From positions 1 through 64,000 of the forward strand of contig NZ_BAABLK010000002.1 of the NCBI RefSeq assembly GCF_039544305.1: a stretch of 64,000 nt of DNA, in the 5' to 3' direction. The notes beneath the pieces are model-generated. The model searched no databases, had not been told where the DNA came from, and worked only from the letters and a program-made list of their open reading frames with translations. A program made the translations under genes and the position numbers. The DNA is from Paeniglutamicibacter antarcticus_C. GTDB taxonomy: Bacteria > Actinomycetota > Actinomycetes > Actinomycetales > Micrococcaceae. This document shows, in pieces, positions 54,119 to 62,825 of the stretch (within the stretch, counting starts at the first letter, position 1; each line of letters begins with the position of its first letter).

Positions 54119-55126
54119 TTGACTCAGCAGCACACTTCCGGACGCCGTCGTGCGTCCGGTACCGTTGATGCTTCGCCTGCTGAAGGCTCACTAGAGCAGA
54201 TTGTCGACACCGCCCTGAGCGGTGCGAACACTTCCCGACGCTCCGGTCGACGCGCACTGAGCGCTGTCCCGGAAGGTTTCGAGGCCGCTGGATCCGCACA
54301 GTACACAGGGCGTCGCTTCGACGCTGGCCTGCGCTACGGGGTATCCCCGGATTCGGCATCGATCGCTGGCACCCAACTGCCCGTGGAGCCGACCGCACCA
54401 GTGGTGCCGGTCGACGTGCCGGGTGAAGCTGACGAGCTGGACAACGTCCTGAAGTTCGCACCCCGGGCCAAACGCTCCCGCCTTGGGTTTACGCACAAGA
54501 TCGCCGCCGTTGCAGCTGTTTCAGGGCTCGCGTTCGCAGCCGCCACCCCCGCGCAGGAAGCCGAAGAGACCGTCGCCGGTTCCGAGCGCGTGGCCCAGTC
54601 CGTCGTGGTTGACGTGACGGCCCCTGTCGGTGACGAGGTCAAGATCGAGCGAGCCTCGGTCACCAGCGAATTCACCAAGGAAGACAAGCTGGCAATGGTC
54701 ATGACCGCTGCCGGCGGAGATGTCACGGCGATGACCAAAACAGGTGTTCTGGCCCAGCCGGTGGACTCCGTGCGACTGACCTCGCGCTTTGGCCACCGCA
54801 AGAACCCGACCGGTCCCGGCTTCATGAACCACAACGGCCTGGACTACGGAGTTGCCTGTGGCACTCCGGTCAAGGCGAGCGCCGCGGGCACGGTAGTGCA
54901 GTCAGAGTTAGCCGGTCACTCCGGCAACCGTGTGAAGGTCGATCACGGCAACGGACTGGAAACAAGCTACAACCACAATTCCGCCTTGAAGGTGTCTGTG
55001 GGACAAAAGGTCCAGCGCGGGGATGTCGTCTCATTGAGCGGCACCACGGGCAACTCGACTGGATGTCACCTGCACCTCGAGGTCATCGTCAACAGCCAGT
55101 GGGTAGACCCCGAGGGTTGGTTATAA
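54119..55126 (+). CDS. M23-family peptidoglycan endopeptidase
   Basis: 335 residues from TTG 54119, chosen for AGAGG 7 bases upstream; ATG 54104 overlaps the riboswitch end. A long basic cytosolic region leads to a membrane/signal segment at about residues 126-145 ('KIAAVAAVSGLAFAAATPAQ'). A linker and an M23 (LytM) domain follow, with the zinc motif 'HNGLDYGVACGTPV' (H-x-x-x-D) and the 'HLHLEV' catalytic pair. It cuts peptide crosslinks in the wall. Expression is probably controlled by the c-di-AMP riboswitch just upstream and paired with the next NlpC/P60 gene. Confidence 0.9.
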   Translation: MTQQHTSGRRRASGTVDASPAEGSLEQIVDTALSGANTSRRSGRRALSAVPEGFEAAGSAQYTGRRFDAGLRYGVSPDSASIAGTQLPVEPTAPVVPVDVPGEADELDNVLKFAPRAKRSRLGFTHKIAAVAAVSGLAFAAATPAQEAEETVAGSERVAQSVVVDVTAPVGDEVKIERASVTSEFTKEDKLAMVMTAAGGDVTAMTKTGVLAQPVDSVRLTSRFGHRKNPTGPGFMNHNGLDYGVACGTPVKASAAGTVVQSELAGHSGNRVKVDHGNGLETSYNHNSALKVSVGQKVQRGDVVSLSGTTGNSTGCHLHLEVIVNSQWVDPEGWL

Positions 55127-55134
55127 CGGCAATT

Positions 55135-55185
55135 GTCACCGTTCCGTGACCGTAACGTGACTTTTGCAGATGCTTCATATATTCT
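55135..55185 (+). promoter_or_regulatory. Candidate promoter with GTGAC/GTAACG repeats for the NlpC/P60 gene
   Basis: GTCACC, GTGACC, GTAACG and GTGACT occur in close succession at 55135-55162, followed 17 bases on by TATTCT (55180-55185) as a possible -10. Such GTnACn repeats resemble MtrA sites in front of wall-hydrolase genes of actinobacteria. Confidence 0.4.
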
Positions 55186-55199
55186 AAATAAGTGATCGG

Positions 55200-55397
55200 G
55201 GAATACCCCTGCTCACCGCCGCGGGAAGTGCCGAGCACTGCCAGCCCACGGTGTCCGTTCAATTACTCGTTTGGCAGTGGCGGGGGACCCAATTTCGGTT
55301 TCTATACCAGGAAGCCTTGGGGTTAAGCAGCTCGACCTGGCGGTCGATTTGCCGAGTGACTCCCACTCGAACCCGACAGCTCACCCCGTAGGCATCA
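55200..55397 (+). ncRNA. ydaO-type c-di-AMP riboswitch 2
   Basis: A second element with the same order of blocks: 'GGGGGACCCAA' near 55282, 'CTTGGGGTTAA' near 55316, then 'CGAACCCGACAGCTCACC' and 'CGTAGGC' near 55366-55393. It ends 17 bases before the NlpC/P60 start. The inner stems are longer than in copy 1. Boundaries are approximate. Confidence 0.8.
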
Positions 55398-55413
55398 GGA
55401 GAGGCAATATCAC

Positions 55414-56352
55414 GTGACTACACGTCGTCAAGCATTGGGCCGCCACCGCGCGACCGCGGTTCGGACCAACCCACTCGAGTCCATTTCGAAGGCAGTCGCC
55501 TCGAACGCCGGATCGGTAGGCCGTCAGGCAGCCGTTATCGCAGCAGCATCAGGCCTCGTCCTAACCCTGGGCGTTCCGGCAGCGCAGGGGGATGTTTCCC
55601 GCGAAGCTACTGCGGTCCCCGTTGAAGGCCTTTCGGCAGAACGCGTCGCGGTAAAGGCCGTATCGGTCGCCGCAACCGGCGCCAAGGACCTGAACATCGA
55701 GCGCGCGGAATTCACCTCTAAGCCCGCTCCGGCTCCCGTAGTGATCGCAGTGGCCGACGAGGTCGCCCCGAAGTCCAACAGCACTGCCCCGGTGACGCGC
55801 TCGAGCAACAACTCGAACTCCACCGCGCCGCAGACCCGCTCGAGCAACAACTCGAACTCCACCGCGCCGCAGACCCGCTCGAGCAACAACTCTGACTCCA
55901 GCGCCCCGATGACCCGCGAAAGCCGCGGCAACTCCTCGCCGGCACCGGTCGCGTCAACTCCTGAGGCGCCCAAAGCCGAGAGCAAAACCAAGTCTGTCAA
56001 CACGGGCAACCTTTCGGGTATCGCTGCAACCGCTGCCAAATACGTGGGCGCACCCTACGTATGGGGCGGGAATACACCTTCGGGTTGGGACTGCTCCGGG
56101 TTCGTCAAGTACGTTTACGCAAAGCACGGCATCAATATCGCACGTGGCACGTCCGCGATCCGCGGTTCGGGCCAGTTCGTTCGCACCGGCAGCCCGAAGC
56201 CGGGCGACTTGGTCTTCCAGAACGGTGGAGGCCACGTCGGTATCTACCTCGGTGGAGGTAAGATGATCGGCGCACAGAACCCGAGTACCGGGACCATCTT
56301 GCACGACGTTTCGCGCAACCCGCTCTACGGCTACTACACGCTCAAGGGCTAA
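55414..56352 (+). CDS. NlpC/P60-family peptidoglycan hydrolase
   Basis: 312 residues from GTG 55414, with AGGAGAGG upstream. The N-terminus (about 1-58) has a basic stretch and a secretion signal 'AAVIAAASGLVLTLGVPAAQ'. A linker with 13-residue repeats (121-172) follows, then the NlpC/P60 domain from about 200. Catalytic Cys227 in 'GWDCSGFVKYVY' and His274 in 'GGHVGIYLGGG' are present. It is a gamma-D-glutamyl-diaminopimelate-type endopeptidase, used in wall turnover or cell separation. The c-di-AMP riboswitch upstream couples it to the M23 gene. Confidence 0.92.
   Translation: MTTRRQALGRHRATAVRTNPLESISKAVASNAGSVGRQAAVIAAASGLVLTLGVPAAQGDVSREATAVPVEGLSAERVAVKAVSVAATGAKDLNIERAEFTSKPAPAPVVIAVADEVAPKSNSTAPVTRSSNNSNSTAPQTRSSNNSNSTAPQTRSSNNSDSSAPMTRESRGNSSPAPVASTPEAPKAESKTKSVNTGNLSGIAATAAKYVGAPYVWGGNTPSGWDCSGFVKYVYAKHGINIARGTSAIRGSGQFVRTGSPKPGDLVFQNGGGHVGIYLGGGKMIGAQNPSTGTILHDVSRNPLYGYYTLKG
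55777..55932 (+). repeat. 39-bp tandem repeats inside the NlpC/P60 linker
   Basis: Four units of 39 bp start at 55777, 55816, 55855 and 55894. The second and third are almost identical and the last is diverged. Each codes for a version of N-S-T-A-P-x-T-R-S-S-N-N-S, a polar, flexible wall-spanning linker. Confidence 0.85.
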
Positions 56353-56368
56353 GTACCAGCTTCGCAAC

Positions 56369-56406
56369 GGCCCCGGTCGATCCGAAAGGATCGACCGGGG
56401 CCTTTG
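56369..56406 (+). terminator. Terminator behind the NlpC/P60 gene
   Basis: A 15-bp perfect stem GGCCCCGGTCGATCC closes on GAAA and is followed by TTT. Confidence 0.85.
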
Positions 56407-56657
56407 CCGTTAATGGGGCCAACGATTCGTGTTCCCCGAACGTGCGGCCATCGAGCTTGGCCGCGCGAGGGTGGATGGCTGGAGAACTTTCGATTGAATT
56501 TTGAACGAGTTCTCCCCAAATGCGAGCAAAACTCCGGTTCGTTGTCTTAGGCTGGTTCACAGGAGCCAAAGCCAAGTGCCGCGTGCGCCACCGTGAGGGA
56601 TTTCCGTCGTGGACGGGTCCCTTCTGTTGTGCCGGGTCAGGATCTAAGGATGCGCAC

Positions 56658-57155
56658 ATGCGAACCCTAGTACTGAATGCAGGATTTGAACCACTGGCGG
56701 TCATTACCTTCCGCCGGGCACTTCTCCTTGTCATCACCGGGAAGGCGACGGTGCTGGCCGATGACGACCGATACCCGGTAGTAAGCGTGAACCAAGTCAT
56801 GCCACGGCCAACGGTTATCCTGCTCAACCGCTACATTCGACTCCCATACCGCAACACCATCAACGTTTCGCGTCGCGGGGTGCTTCGCCGTGACGCGCAC
56901 CGGTGCGCCTATTGCGGAAGAAACGCGAACACCATCGACCACATCGTGGCGCGGAGTCGCGGAGGAGAGGATTCATGGGAGAATCTAGTTGCGGCTTGCC
57001 AGAACTGTAATAGCGCCAAGGCAGACCGGACGTTGGCGCAGCTGGGCTGGAAGCTGCGGTTCGCCCCGAGTCGACCTCGGGGAGCCCAGTGGTTCATCAC
57101 GGAGCTCGAGCGGCCCGCGGAGGCCTGGAGTCCCTTTTTACGGAGTGCAGCATGA
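56658..57155 (+). CDS. HNH endonuclease
   Basis: 165 residues from ATG 56658, with AAGGA 7 bases upstream. The N-terminal half ('LVLNAGFEPLAVITFRRALL', 'YIRLPYRNTINVSRRGVLRR') and the HNH core 'CAYCGRNANTIDHIVARSRG' (Cys83, Cys86, Asp94-His95) with 'CQNCNSAK' (Cys114, Cys117) define the actinobacterial HNH family. It is a Zn-finger nuclease of unknown role, found widely in this group as a core gene. Its stop overlaps the start of mobA (ATGA). Confidence 0.88.
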   Translation: MRTLVLNAGFEPLAVITFRRALLLVITGKATVLADDDRYPVVSVNQVMPRPTVILLNRYIRLPYRNTINVSRRGVLRRDAHRCAYCGRNANTIDHIVARSRGGEDSWENLVAACQNCNSAKADRTLAQLGWKLRFAPSRPRGAQWFITELERPAEAWSPFLRSAA

Positions 57156-57820
57156 AATTCGATGCGATAATCGTGGCCGGCGGCCGCGGTTCCCGACTTG
57201 GCGGTGTCAGCAAGCCATTGCTGGAACACCGCGGGGAAACGCTGCTTGAACATTCCCTCAATGCGGTGCGCGATGCCCAAGCCATTGCCGTGGTCGGCGG
57301 TCATGCACTGGCCGAGGTGGTGACCAAGTACATGGAAACCGCGCCTGATAGCCAGCGGGTGCTGATAACACGCGAGTACCCCAGTTATGCGGGACCTGCC
57401 GCTGCGGTCGCCGCCGGACGTACGGCGCTTGACGACGGGCCGGATGACGAAAGCGCCCAACAACAAAACGTTGCCTCCGAACTCACCGTGGTTCTGGCAT
57501 CGGACCTGCTTGACCCCGGTCCCGTGGTCGCTGCACTGCTCCATGCCACCAGGCACCCGGCCGACGGCATTGAGGCATGGGTTCCGCAGGACGGGTCAGG
57601 TGTGTTGCAGACGCTTTCTTGCGCGGTTCTCACCGAGCCTCTGCGCCAAGCCATCGACCAAGCCGCCGAACCCCGTGGAAGTCTTGAGAATGCGTCGATG
57701 ATGCGTCTGCTTGCTACAGTGCAGATGGAGCGATTGAAGGTCCCGGATGCGGACTTCAGCGACATTGACACGCCCGGGGACGCCGGGCGGCACGGGATAG
57801 CAGTGGCCAACGACCACTGA
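57152..57820 (+). CDS. mobA: Molybdenum cofactor guanylyltransferase
   Basis: 222 residues. The GTP-binding N-terminus 'AIIVAGGRGSRLGGVSKPLL' and 'YAGPAAAVAAG' mark a MobA-like nucleotidyltransferase. It attaches GMP to molybdopterin, giving the dinucleotide cofactor used by formate-dehydrogenase-type enzymes. It is the first of a run of Moco genes that ends with an FdhF-like oxidoreductase. The central part (about 95-115) is longer and polar. Divergence is moderate, so a related NTP-transferase is the alternative. Confidence 0.82.
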   Translation: MKFDAIIVAGGRGSRLGGVSKPLLEHRGETLLEHSLNAVRDAQAIAVVGGHALAEVVTKYMETAPDSQRVLITREYPSYAGPAAAVAAGRTALDDGPDDESAQQQNVASELTVVLASDLLDPGPVVAALLHATRHPADGIEAWVPQDGSGVLQTLSCAVLTEPLRQAIDQAAEPRGSLENASMMRLLATVQMERLKVPDADFSDIDTPGDAGRHGIAVANDH

Positions 57821-57835
57821 CAAGGAGAACGCACC

Positions 57836-58114
57836 ATGCCTGAAGTCCAACTCGACCAGTGGATCAACGAACTCCTGGGCGCTTTCGAGCTCAAGGGCAC
57901 CGAGGTCGACATCGACAAGGTGCTCTCGCTTGCCGGGGTAGCCGCGCACTCCATTGTCCGCCCCGCCGCCCCGTTGACCACTTACGTTGCCGGCTATGCG
58001 GCTGGGCTTGCCGTAGGCAGGGGAGAGTCGGACGAAAAACCCGCCATGGACTCTGCCGATGAATTGGCACGCGCGGTCATTGCCGCACGCGTCGAAACCA
58101 CAGACAACGCTTAG
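57836..58114 (+). CDS. DUF6457 protein
   Basis: 92 residues, preceded by AAGGAGA. It contains 'WINELLGAFELKGTEVDIDK' and 'LAGVAAHSIVRPAAPLTTYVAGYAAGLAVG', the pattern of DUF6457. The family occurs between Moco biosynthesis genes of actinobacteria. It is probably an all-helical small protein. Its role is unknown; position suggests a Moco or oxidoreductase accessory job. Confidence 0.78.
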   Translation: MPEVQLDQWINELLGAFELKGTEVDIDKVLSLAGVAAHSIVRPAAPLTTYVAGYAAGLAVGRGESDEKPAMDSADELARAVIAARVETTDNA

Positions 58115-58125
58115 CCCGGATCCCG

Positions 58126-59319
58126 TTGAACGATCACCACTGGGAGGCCGCGCGCCTTGCCGCCCACGAGTTGGGGGTCAGCATCGCAGGCACCCCCGAA
58201 ACTGTGTCCCTCCACCAGGTCTCCGGCCGGTTCCTTGCGGCCGATCTGGAGACGAGATACCCCTTGCCGCATTGCGCCACCTCCGCGATGGACGGCTACG
58301 CGGTCAATGGACCCGGACCTTGGCAGCTGCTCAAACCCCTGGCGACCAACCCCGGGGCCGGGGACGAGCAGGACATCGCCGTCGGCGAGGCCGCCGCCGT
58401 GGTGACCGGATCCCTTATTCCGCAAGGCGCCACCTCCATTTTGCGCGTCGAACATTCAAGCCTTGAAGGTAACGTGCTGTCCACCTGGCGTGACCTGCCA
58501 TGCGGGGCGGACATCCGCCCCGCTGGCATCGAGGCCGCCGAGGGGGAAACCCTGGCCGTGGCGGGTACGCTGCTGCGTGCCGGAGTGATTGCCGCTGCCG
58601 CGGTATCGGGCCACGACGAACTTTTGGTCGCCGCAACGCCTCGGGTGCATTTGGTTTTCACGGGTGACGAGGTGATCACCTCCGGGCGTCCGGCGCCGGG
58701 CCAAGTCCGCGACGGGTTTTCCCCAGTCCTGCCACAGGTCGTTGCGGCGCTGGGGGGCGGGGAATGCACCACCACGCGTATAGGGGACACCCTCGCGGCA
58801 ACGATCGCCGCCCTTGACTCGCCGGCGGCCCGGGCCGCGCAGATAATTGTCACCACCGGTGGAACCGGTTTCTCAGACCGCGACTTCGTGCGCGCCGCGG
58901 CACGGGAACTCGACGGCGAGGAAGTCATCTCCTCCATTGCGATGAGGCCGGGACACCCCTCCATGGTTTCCCGGTTGCCCGGTAACCGGCTGCTGGTGGC
59001 GCTTCCGGGAAACCCGTTAGCGGCACTGATGGCCCTGGTCACGGTCCTGGACCCGATGCTGCGCGGGGCCTGCGGCCGCGAACTGGAACAGGTGCATACC
59101 GCGGTTTCAGCCACCGACTTCCCTGCCCTTCCCGGCAGGACACGGCTGGTTCCTGCACGCTGGATCGCCTCAACCAACGAGCTGGACACATTGGCTCCGG
59201 CGGAACACGTAGCGCCGGCGATGTTGCGCGGACTGGCCGCGGCCGATGCAATCCTAGTGGTGGGCCCCGAAGGAACAAGCAAAGGGGCGCACGTATCCTA
59301 TCTAGGGTTACCTTGGTAA
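58126..59319 (+). CDS. moeA: Molybdopterin molybdotransferase
   Basis: 397 residues from TTG 58126. MoeA features: 'CATSAMDGYAVNG' near the start, 'GAAAVVTGSLIPQGATSI' and 'VVTTGGTGFSDRDFVR', then 'MRPGHPS' and 'VALPGNPLAALMAL'. It inserts molybdate into adenylylated molybdopterin. Sits 11 bases behind the DUF6457 gene, in the Moco operon. Sequence is fairly divergent from E. coli MoeA but all sites are recognisable. Confidence 0.92.
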   Translation: MNDHHWEAARLAAHELGVSIAGTPETVSLHQVSGRFLAADLETRYPLPHCATSAMDGYAVNGPGPWQLLKPLATNPGAGDEQDIAVGEAAAVVTGSLIPQGATSILRVEHSSLEGNVLSTWRDLPCGADIRPAGIEAAEGETLAVAGTLLRAGVIAAAAVSGHDELLVAATPRVHLVFTGDEVITSGRPAPGQVRDGFSPVLPQVVAALGGGECTTTRIGDTLAATIAALDSPAARAAQIIVTTGGTGFSDRDFVRAAARELDGEEVISSIAMRPGHPSMVSRLPGNRLLVALPGNPLAALMALVTVLDPMLRGACGRELEQVHTAVSATDFPALPGRTRLVPARWIASTNELDTLAPAEHVAPAMLRGLAAADAILVVGPEGTSKGAHVSYLGLPW

Positions 59320-59383
59320 GTGGGACGGCGCTGCACCACGGCACATGCAGGCAAATCCCGAGTCAAGGAAGGCAAACAAAGAC

Positions 59384-60217
59384 ATGGGACGTTTAATAAC
59401 CCGCCGACGGATCGTAAGGGCATCTGCTGACGGGGCGCGGATCAGCCGCGAGGAGAAACTGGCCGTGGAGGAACCACTGGAGATCCGTTTCAACGGCACC
59501 TCCTTCACCACGTCCATGCGAACACCCGGGGACGATTTCGACATGGTTGCAGGGTTCCTGTTGGCCGAAGGCATCATCAGCCGCACCGAACACCTGGTGT
59601 CCATGCGCTACTGCGCGGGAACCGACGAAGAAGGCCACCAGACCTTCAACGTGATTGACGTGCAGCTGGGATTCGGTGCCCATCCTCCAGACCTTGCCGC
59701 AGCAAGGAACGTTGTCACGTCTTCGGCATGCGGAATTTGCGGAACGAACTCCATCGACGACGTATCGAAGAAATCCTCCTACCCGCTGGACCCGGACCGC
59801 GGGCACGTGGACGTTGGAGTGCTGTTGAAGATGCCCGACAGCCTGCGGGAGTCCCAGAACCTGTTCTCGGCCACTGGCGGGGTGCACGCAGCTGGGCTTT
59901 TCACCACCGACGGGGAGCTATTGCTACTGCGTGAAGACGTGGGACGGCACAACGCCGTGGACAAGGTTGTCGGAGCCGCGCTGCGTGAACGGAAATTACC
60001 GCTTCGTGACGCGATCCTCCAGGTCTCCGGACGGGCGTCCTTCGAGTTGGTCCAGAAGGCCGCAATGGCCGGAATCCCGGTGCTTTCGGCGGTCAGTGCA
60101 CCCTCTTCCCTGGCAGTGGAACTGGCAGATGAAACAGGGCTGACACTTGCGGCGTTTTCCCGGGGTAGTACGGTGAACATATACACGCATGCCGACAGGC
60201 TGAGATCCGGGTCCTGA
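59384..60217 (+). CDS. fdhD: Formate dehydrogenase accessory sulfurtransferase
   Basis: 277 residues from ATG 59384, with AAGGAAGG upstream. The sulphur-carrying 'SSACGICGTNSID' (C-x-x-C) and 'ATGGVHAAGLF', 'REDVGRHNAVDKVVG' and 'SGRASFELVQKAAMAGIPVL' are FdhD hallmarks. It moves sulphur from a cysteine desulphurase to the Moco of the FdhF-type enzyme encoded next. It is 65 bases from the moeA stop. Confidence 0.95.
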   Translation: MGRLITRRRIVRASADGARISREEKLAVEEPLEIRFNGTSFTTSMRTPGDDFDMVAGFLLAEGIISRTEHLVSMRYCAGTDEEGHQTFNVIDVQLGFGAHPPDLAAARNVVTSSACGICGTNSIDDVSKKSSYPLDPDRGHVDVGVLLKMPDSLRESQNLFSATGGVHAAGLFTTDGELLLLREDVGRHNAVDKVVGAALRERKLPLRDAILQVSGRASFELVQKAAMAGIPVLSAVSAPSSLAVELADETGLTLAAFSRGSTVNIYTHADRLRSGS

Positions 60218-60292
60218 ACACGGTTTGGCTCCTCCCTGTTTGGCGTGCAAGCGGCTACGGTCCGCAACACCGTTGTTGAACGTGGAGGACAA

Positions 60293-62614
60293 ATGCATCG
60301 GCCAGCCCCATCCCAAGACATCAACGAGGACGACCTGAAGGTCACGAAGCCAAAACGCAGCGCGGCCGGGGTCAAGGCGGTGATGGTGTCCTTGGAACGC
60401 GGCTTCTCTGAGGCCGGAGTGAGCCGGACATTGCGTTCAATGCTGCGCATCAACCAGCGTGGCGGTTTCGACTGCCCAGGCTGCGCATGGCCCGAATCCA
60501 TCACCGGGGCGCGCAAACCCGCAGAGTTCTGCGAGAACGGTGCCAAGGCCATTGCCGAGGAAGCCAGCGCCCGCACCGTGACCCCCGAGTGGTGGGCCAA
60601 GCACCCGATTAACGTATTGCGTGAAAAAACCGAGTACTGGCTAGGTTCCCAGGGCCGGATCACCGAACCGATGATCATACGTGCCGGCGAGAGCCACTAC
60701 ACGCCGATCACCTGGGCGCAGGCCTTCGCCACCATTGGCGAGCACGTAAATGCGACAACGCCGGACAAATGCGTGTTCTACACCTCCGGGCGTACGGCCA
60801 ATGAAACAGCATTCATGTACCAGTTGCTGGCCCGATCGCTGGGCACCAACAACCTGCCGGACTGCTCGAACATGTGCCACGAATCTTCCGGCTCCGCGCT
60901 GAACCCCACGATCGGGATCGGCAAGGGCACCGTGTCGCTCGAAGACTTCGAGCACGCGGAACTGATCTTCGTCATTGGCCAGAACCCCGGAACCAACCAC
61001 CCGAGGATGCTCTCGTCGCTTGCCGATGCCCGCAAGCGCGGCGCGCATGTGGTTGCGGTGAACCCGCTGCCCGAGGCGGGATTCTTCGGGTTCAAGGACC
61101 CGCAGGCCGTGGGTGGCATGCTCGGAAAATCCGAGGATATTTCCGACCACTTCTTGCAGATCAAGGTCGGCGGGGACCTGGCGCTCTTCCAAGCCTTTGG
61201 CCACCTGCTGTTCGAGGCGGAAGCCAAGAGCCCCGGCACCGTTGTCGACCACGACTTCATCGACTCGGTAACCGATGGATTCGACGCTTACAAGGATGCA
61301 CGCGCCACCATCGACTGGGAAGCGACCGAGGAAGCAACCGGACTGACCCGCGCCGAGATCACCACCGTGGCTGAGCTGCTGATCAAATCCAAGGCCTCTA
61401 TCTTCTGCTGGGCGCTCGGGCTGACCCAGCAACCGCACTCGGTGCCGACGCTGAAGGAAATCATTAACATTCTGCTGCTCCAAGGCAACTTCGGCAAGCC
61501 CGGCGCAGGGGCATGCCCGGTACGTGGACACTCCAATGTCCAGGGCGATCGGACCATGGGCATTTGGGAGAAACCCGGAGAGGCCCTGCTGCTTGCCCTT
61601 GACAAGGAATTCAGCATTGATTCCCCGCGTGCCCACGGGTATGACTCCACCGAGGCGTTGGACGCTTTTGAGAAGGATGAAGTCGACGTGTTCGTGTCCA
61701 TGGGTGGGAACTTTGCCCTGGCGAACTCGGAAACCGAGGCCCTGGAAGCGGGTATGCAGCGCTCCAAGTTGACGGTGCACATCTCCACCAAGCCCAACCG
61801 TTCCCACGTGGTGCATGGGCAGACCTCGCTGATTTTGCCCACCCTGGGACGCACCGACCGCGACGACAAACACCCCGGCGGGCCGCAGTTCCTCTCCGTG
61901 GAAGATTCCATGTCGGTCATCAAATCCACACAAGGGCGCCTGAAGCCCGTGTCCGAGCACATGCTGGCAGAGCCCGTCATCGTGGCACGGATGGCACTGG
62001 CCATCCTGGGCGATAACCACGTCGTGGATTGGAAGGCCATGGCAGCGGACTACGATGTCGTCCGAGACCATATTTCCCGGGTTCTGCCCGGGTTCGAGGA
62101 CTTTAACAAACGGGTGCGTGGGCGCAACGGCTTCGTGCTGCCCAACCCGCCGCGCGATTCGCGTTCCTTCGCCACAGACATCGGCAAGGGCAAGTTCACG
62201 GTCTCCGACTTCGAGGCGCTGTATGCCCCCGAGGGGCACCTGATCCTTCAGACCATGCGCAGCCACGACCAGTACAACACCACTTTCTACGGACTCGATG
62301 ACAGGTACCGCGGGATCAAGGACGGACGCCGGGTCATCTTAGCGAACCCCGATGACCTGGTGGAGATGGGCTGGGAAGACAAGGACCTGGTGGATGTCAT
62401 TTCCACATTCCGTGGTACCGAGCGCCGGGCTAACCGCTTCCGGCTGGTTTCCTACCCGACGGCCAAGGGTTGCGCCGCCGCGTACTTCCCCGAGGCGAAT
62501 GCACTGGTGCACCGGGACTTGGTGGCACGGGAATCAAACACCCCGGGATTCAAGGCCATGATGGTGCGCTTCGTGCCGCACGAACTGGCCCCGGGACCGA
62601 CGCTGAACAGCTAG
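60293..62614 (+). CDS. FdhF/YdeP-family molybdopterin oxidoreductase
   Basis: 773 residues from ATG 60293, which has GGAGG 5 bases upstream. A short cysteine motif 'CPGCAWPE' (Cys61, Cys64) takes the place of the Fe-S cluster of classical FdhF. The molybdopterin-oxidoreductase domain follows, with 'SGRTANETAFMYQLLAR', 'CSNMCHESSG' and 'GACPVRGHSNVQGDR'. The molydop-binding C-terminal domain is complete, with 'SHVVHGQTSLILPTLGRTDR'. These match the YdeP family, with FdhD dependence. In E. coli YdeP is linked to acid resistance; formate oxidation itself is unproven. Closes the Moco run, then a terminator. Confidence 0.9.
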   Translation: MHRPAPSQDINEDDLKVTKPKRSAAGVKAVMVSLERGFSEAGVSRTLRSMLRINQRGGFDCPGCAWPESITGARKPAEFCENGAKAIAEEASARTVTPEWWAKHPINVLREKTEYWLGSQGRITEPMIIRAGESHYTPITWAQAFATIGEHVNATTPDKCVFYTSGRTANETAFMYQLLARSLGTNNLPDCSNMCHESSGSALNPTIGIGKGTVSLEDFEHAELIFVIGQNPGTNHPRMLSSLADARKRGAHVVAVNPLPEAGFFGFKDPQAVGGMLGKSEDISDHFLQIKVGGDLALFQAFGHLLFEAEAKSPGTVVDHDFIDSVTDGFDAYKDARATIDWEATEEATGLTRAEITTVAELLIKSKASIFCWALGLTQQPHSVPTLKEIINILLLQGNFGKPGAGACPVRGHSNVQGDRTMGIWEKPGEALLLALDKEFSIDSPRAHGYDSTEALDAFEKDEVDVFVSMGGNFALANSETEALEAGMQRSKLTVHISTKPNRSHVVHGQTSLILPTLGRTDRDDKHPGGPQFLSVEDSMSVIKSTQGRLKPVSEHMLAEPVIVARMALAILGDNHVVDWKAMAADYDVVRDHISRVLPGFEDFNKRVRGRNGFVLPNPPRDSRSFATDIGKGKFTVSDFEALYAPEGHLILQTMRSHDQYNTTFYGLDDRYRGIKDGRRVILANPDDLVEMGWEDKDLVDVISTFRGTERRANRFRLVSYPTAKGCAAAYFPEANALVHRDLVARESNTPGFKAMMVRFVPHELAPGPTLNS

Positions 62615-62625
62615 GCGGAACGACA

Positions 62626-62677
62626 CAAAACGGGGGAGCTTTCCGGGCTTTTGGTTCCGGGCAGGTCCCCCGTTTTG
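62626..62677 (+). terminator. Terminator behind the FdhF-like gene
   Basis: CAAAACGGGGGA (62626-62637) pairs with TCCCCCGTTTTG (62666-62677), 12 bases after the stop. The T run inside the 3' arm gives a terminator-like end. Confidence 0.75.
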
Positions 62678-62825
62678 CTGTCCGGGAAGAACCGGGGGCC
62701 CACAGGGGTTATGCCTGTGTCGGGGCATTCGATGCCCGCGGCGGACTAAGATCGATAGTCTCTGTGCCCGGGGAAACCTTCCATTGGCACCGCACAACTA
62801 CCTAGCTGGATGGCGAGAGCAACTC

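Noticed and set aside
55777..55932. Tandem 39-bp repeats considered as a CRISPR array
   Set aside because: There are no unique spacers. The repeats are in frame within the NlpC/P60 coding sequence and encode a linker.
60641..62266. 541-codon open frame antisense to the FdhF-like gene
   Set aside because: The sense gene is complete with conserved motifs; the reverse frame is an artefact of codon bias.
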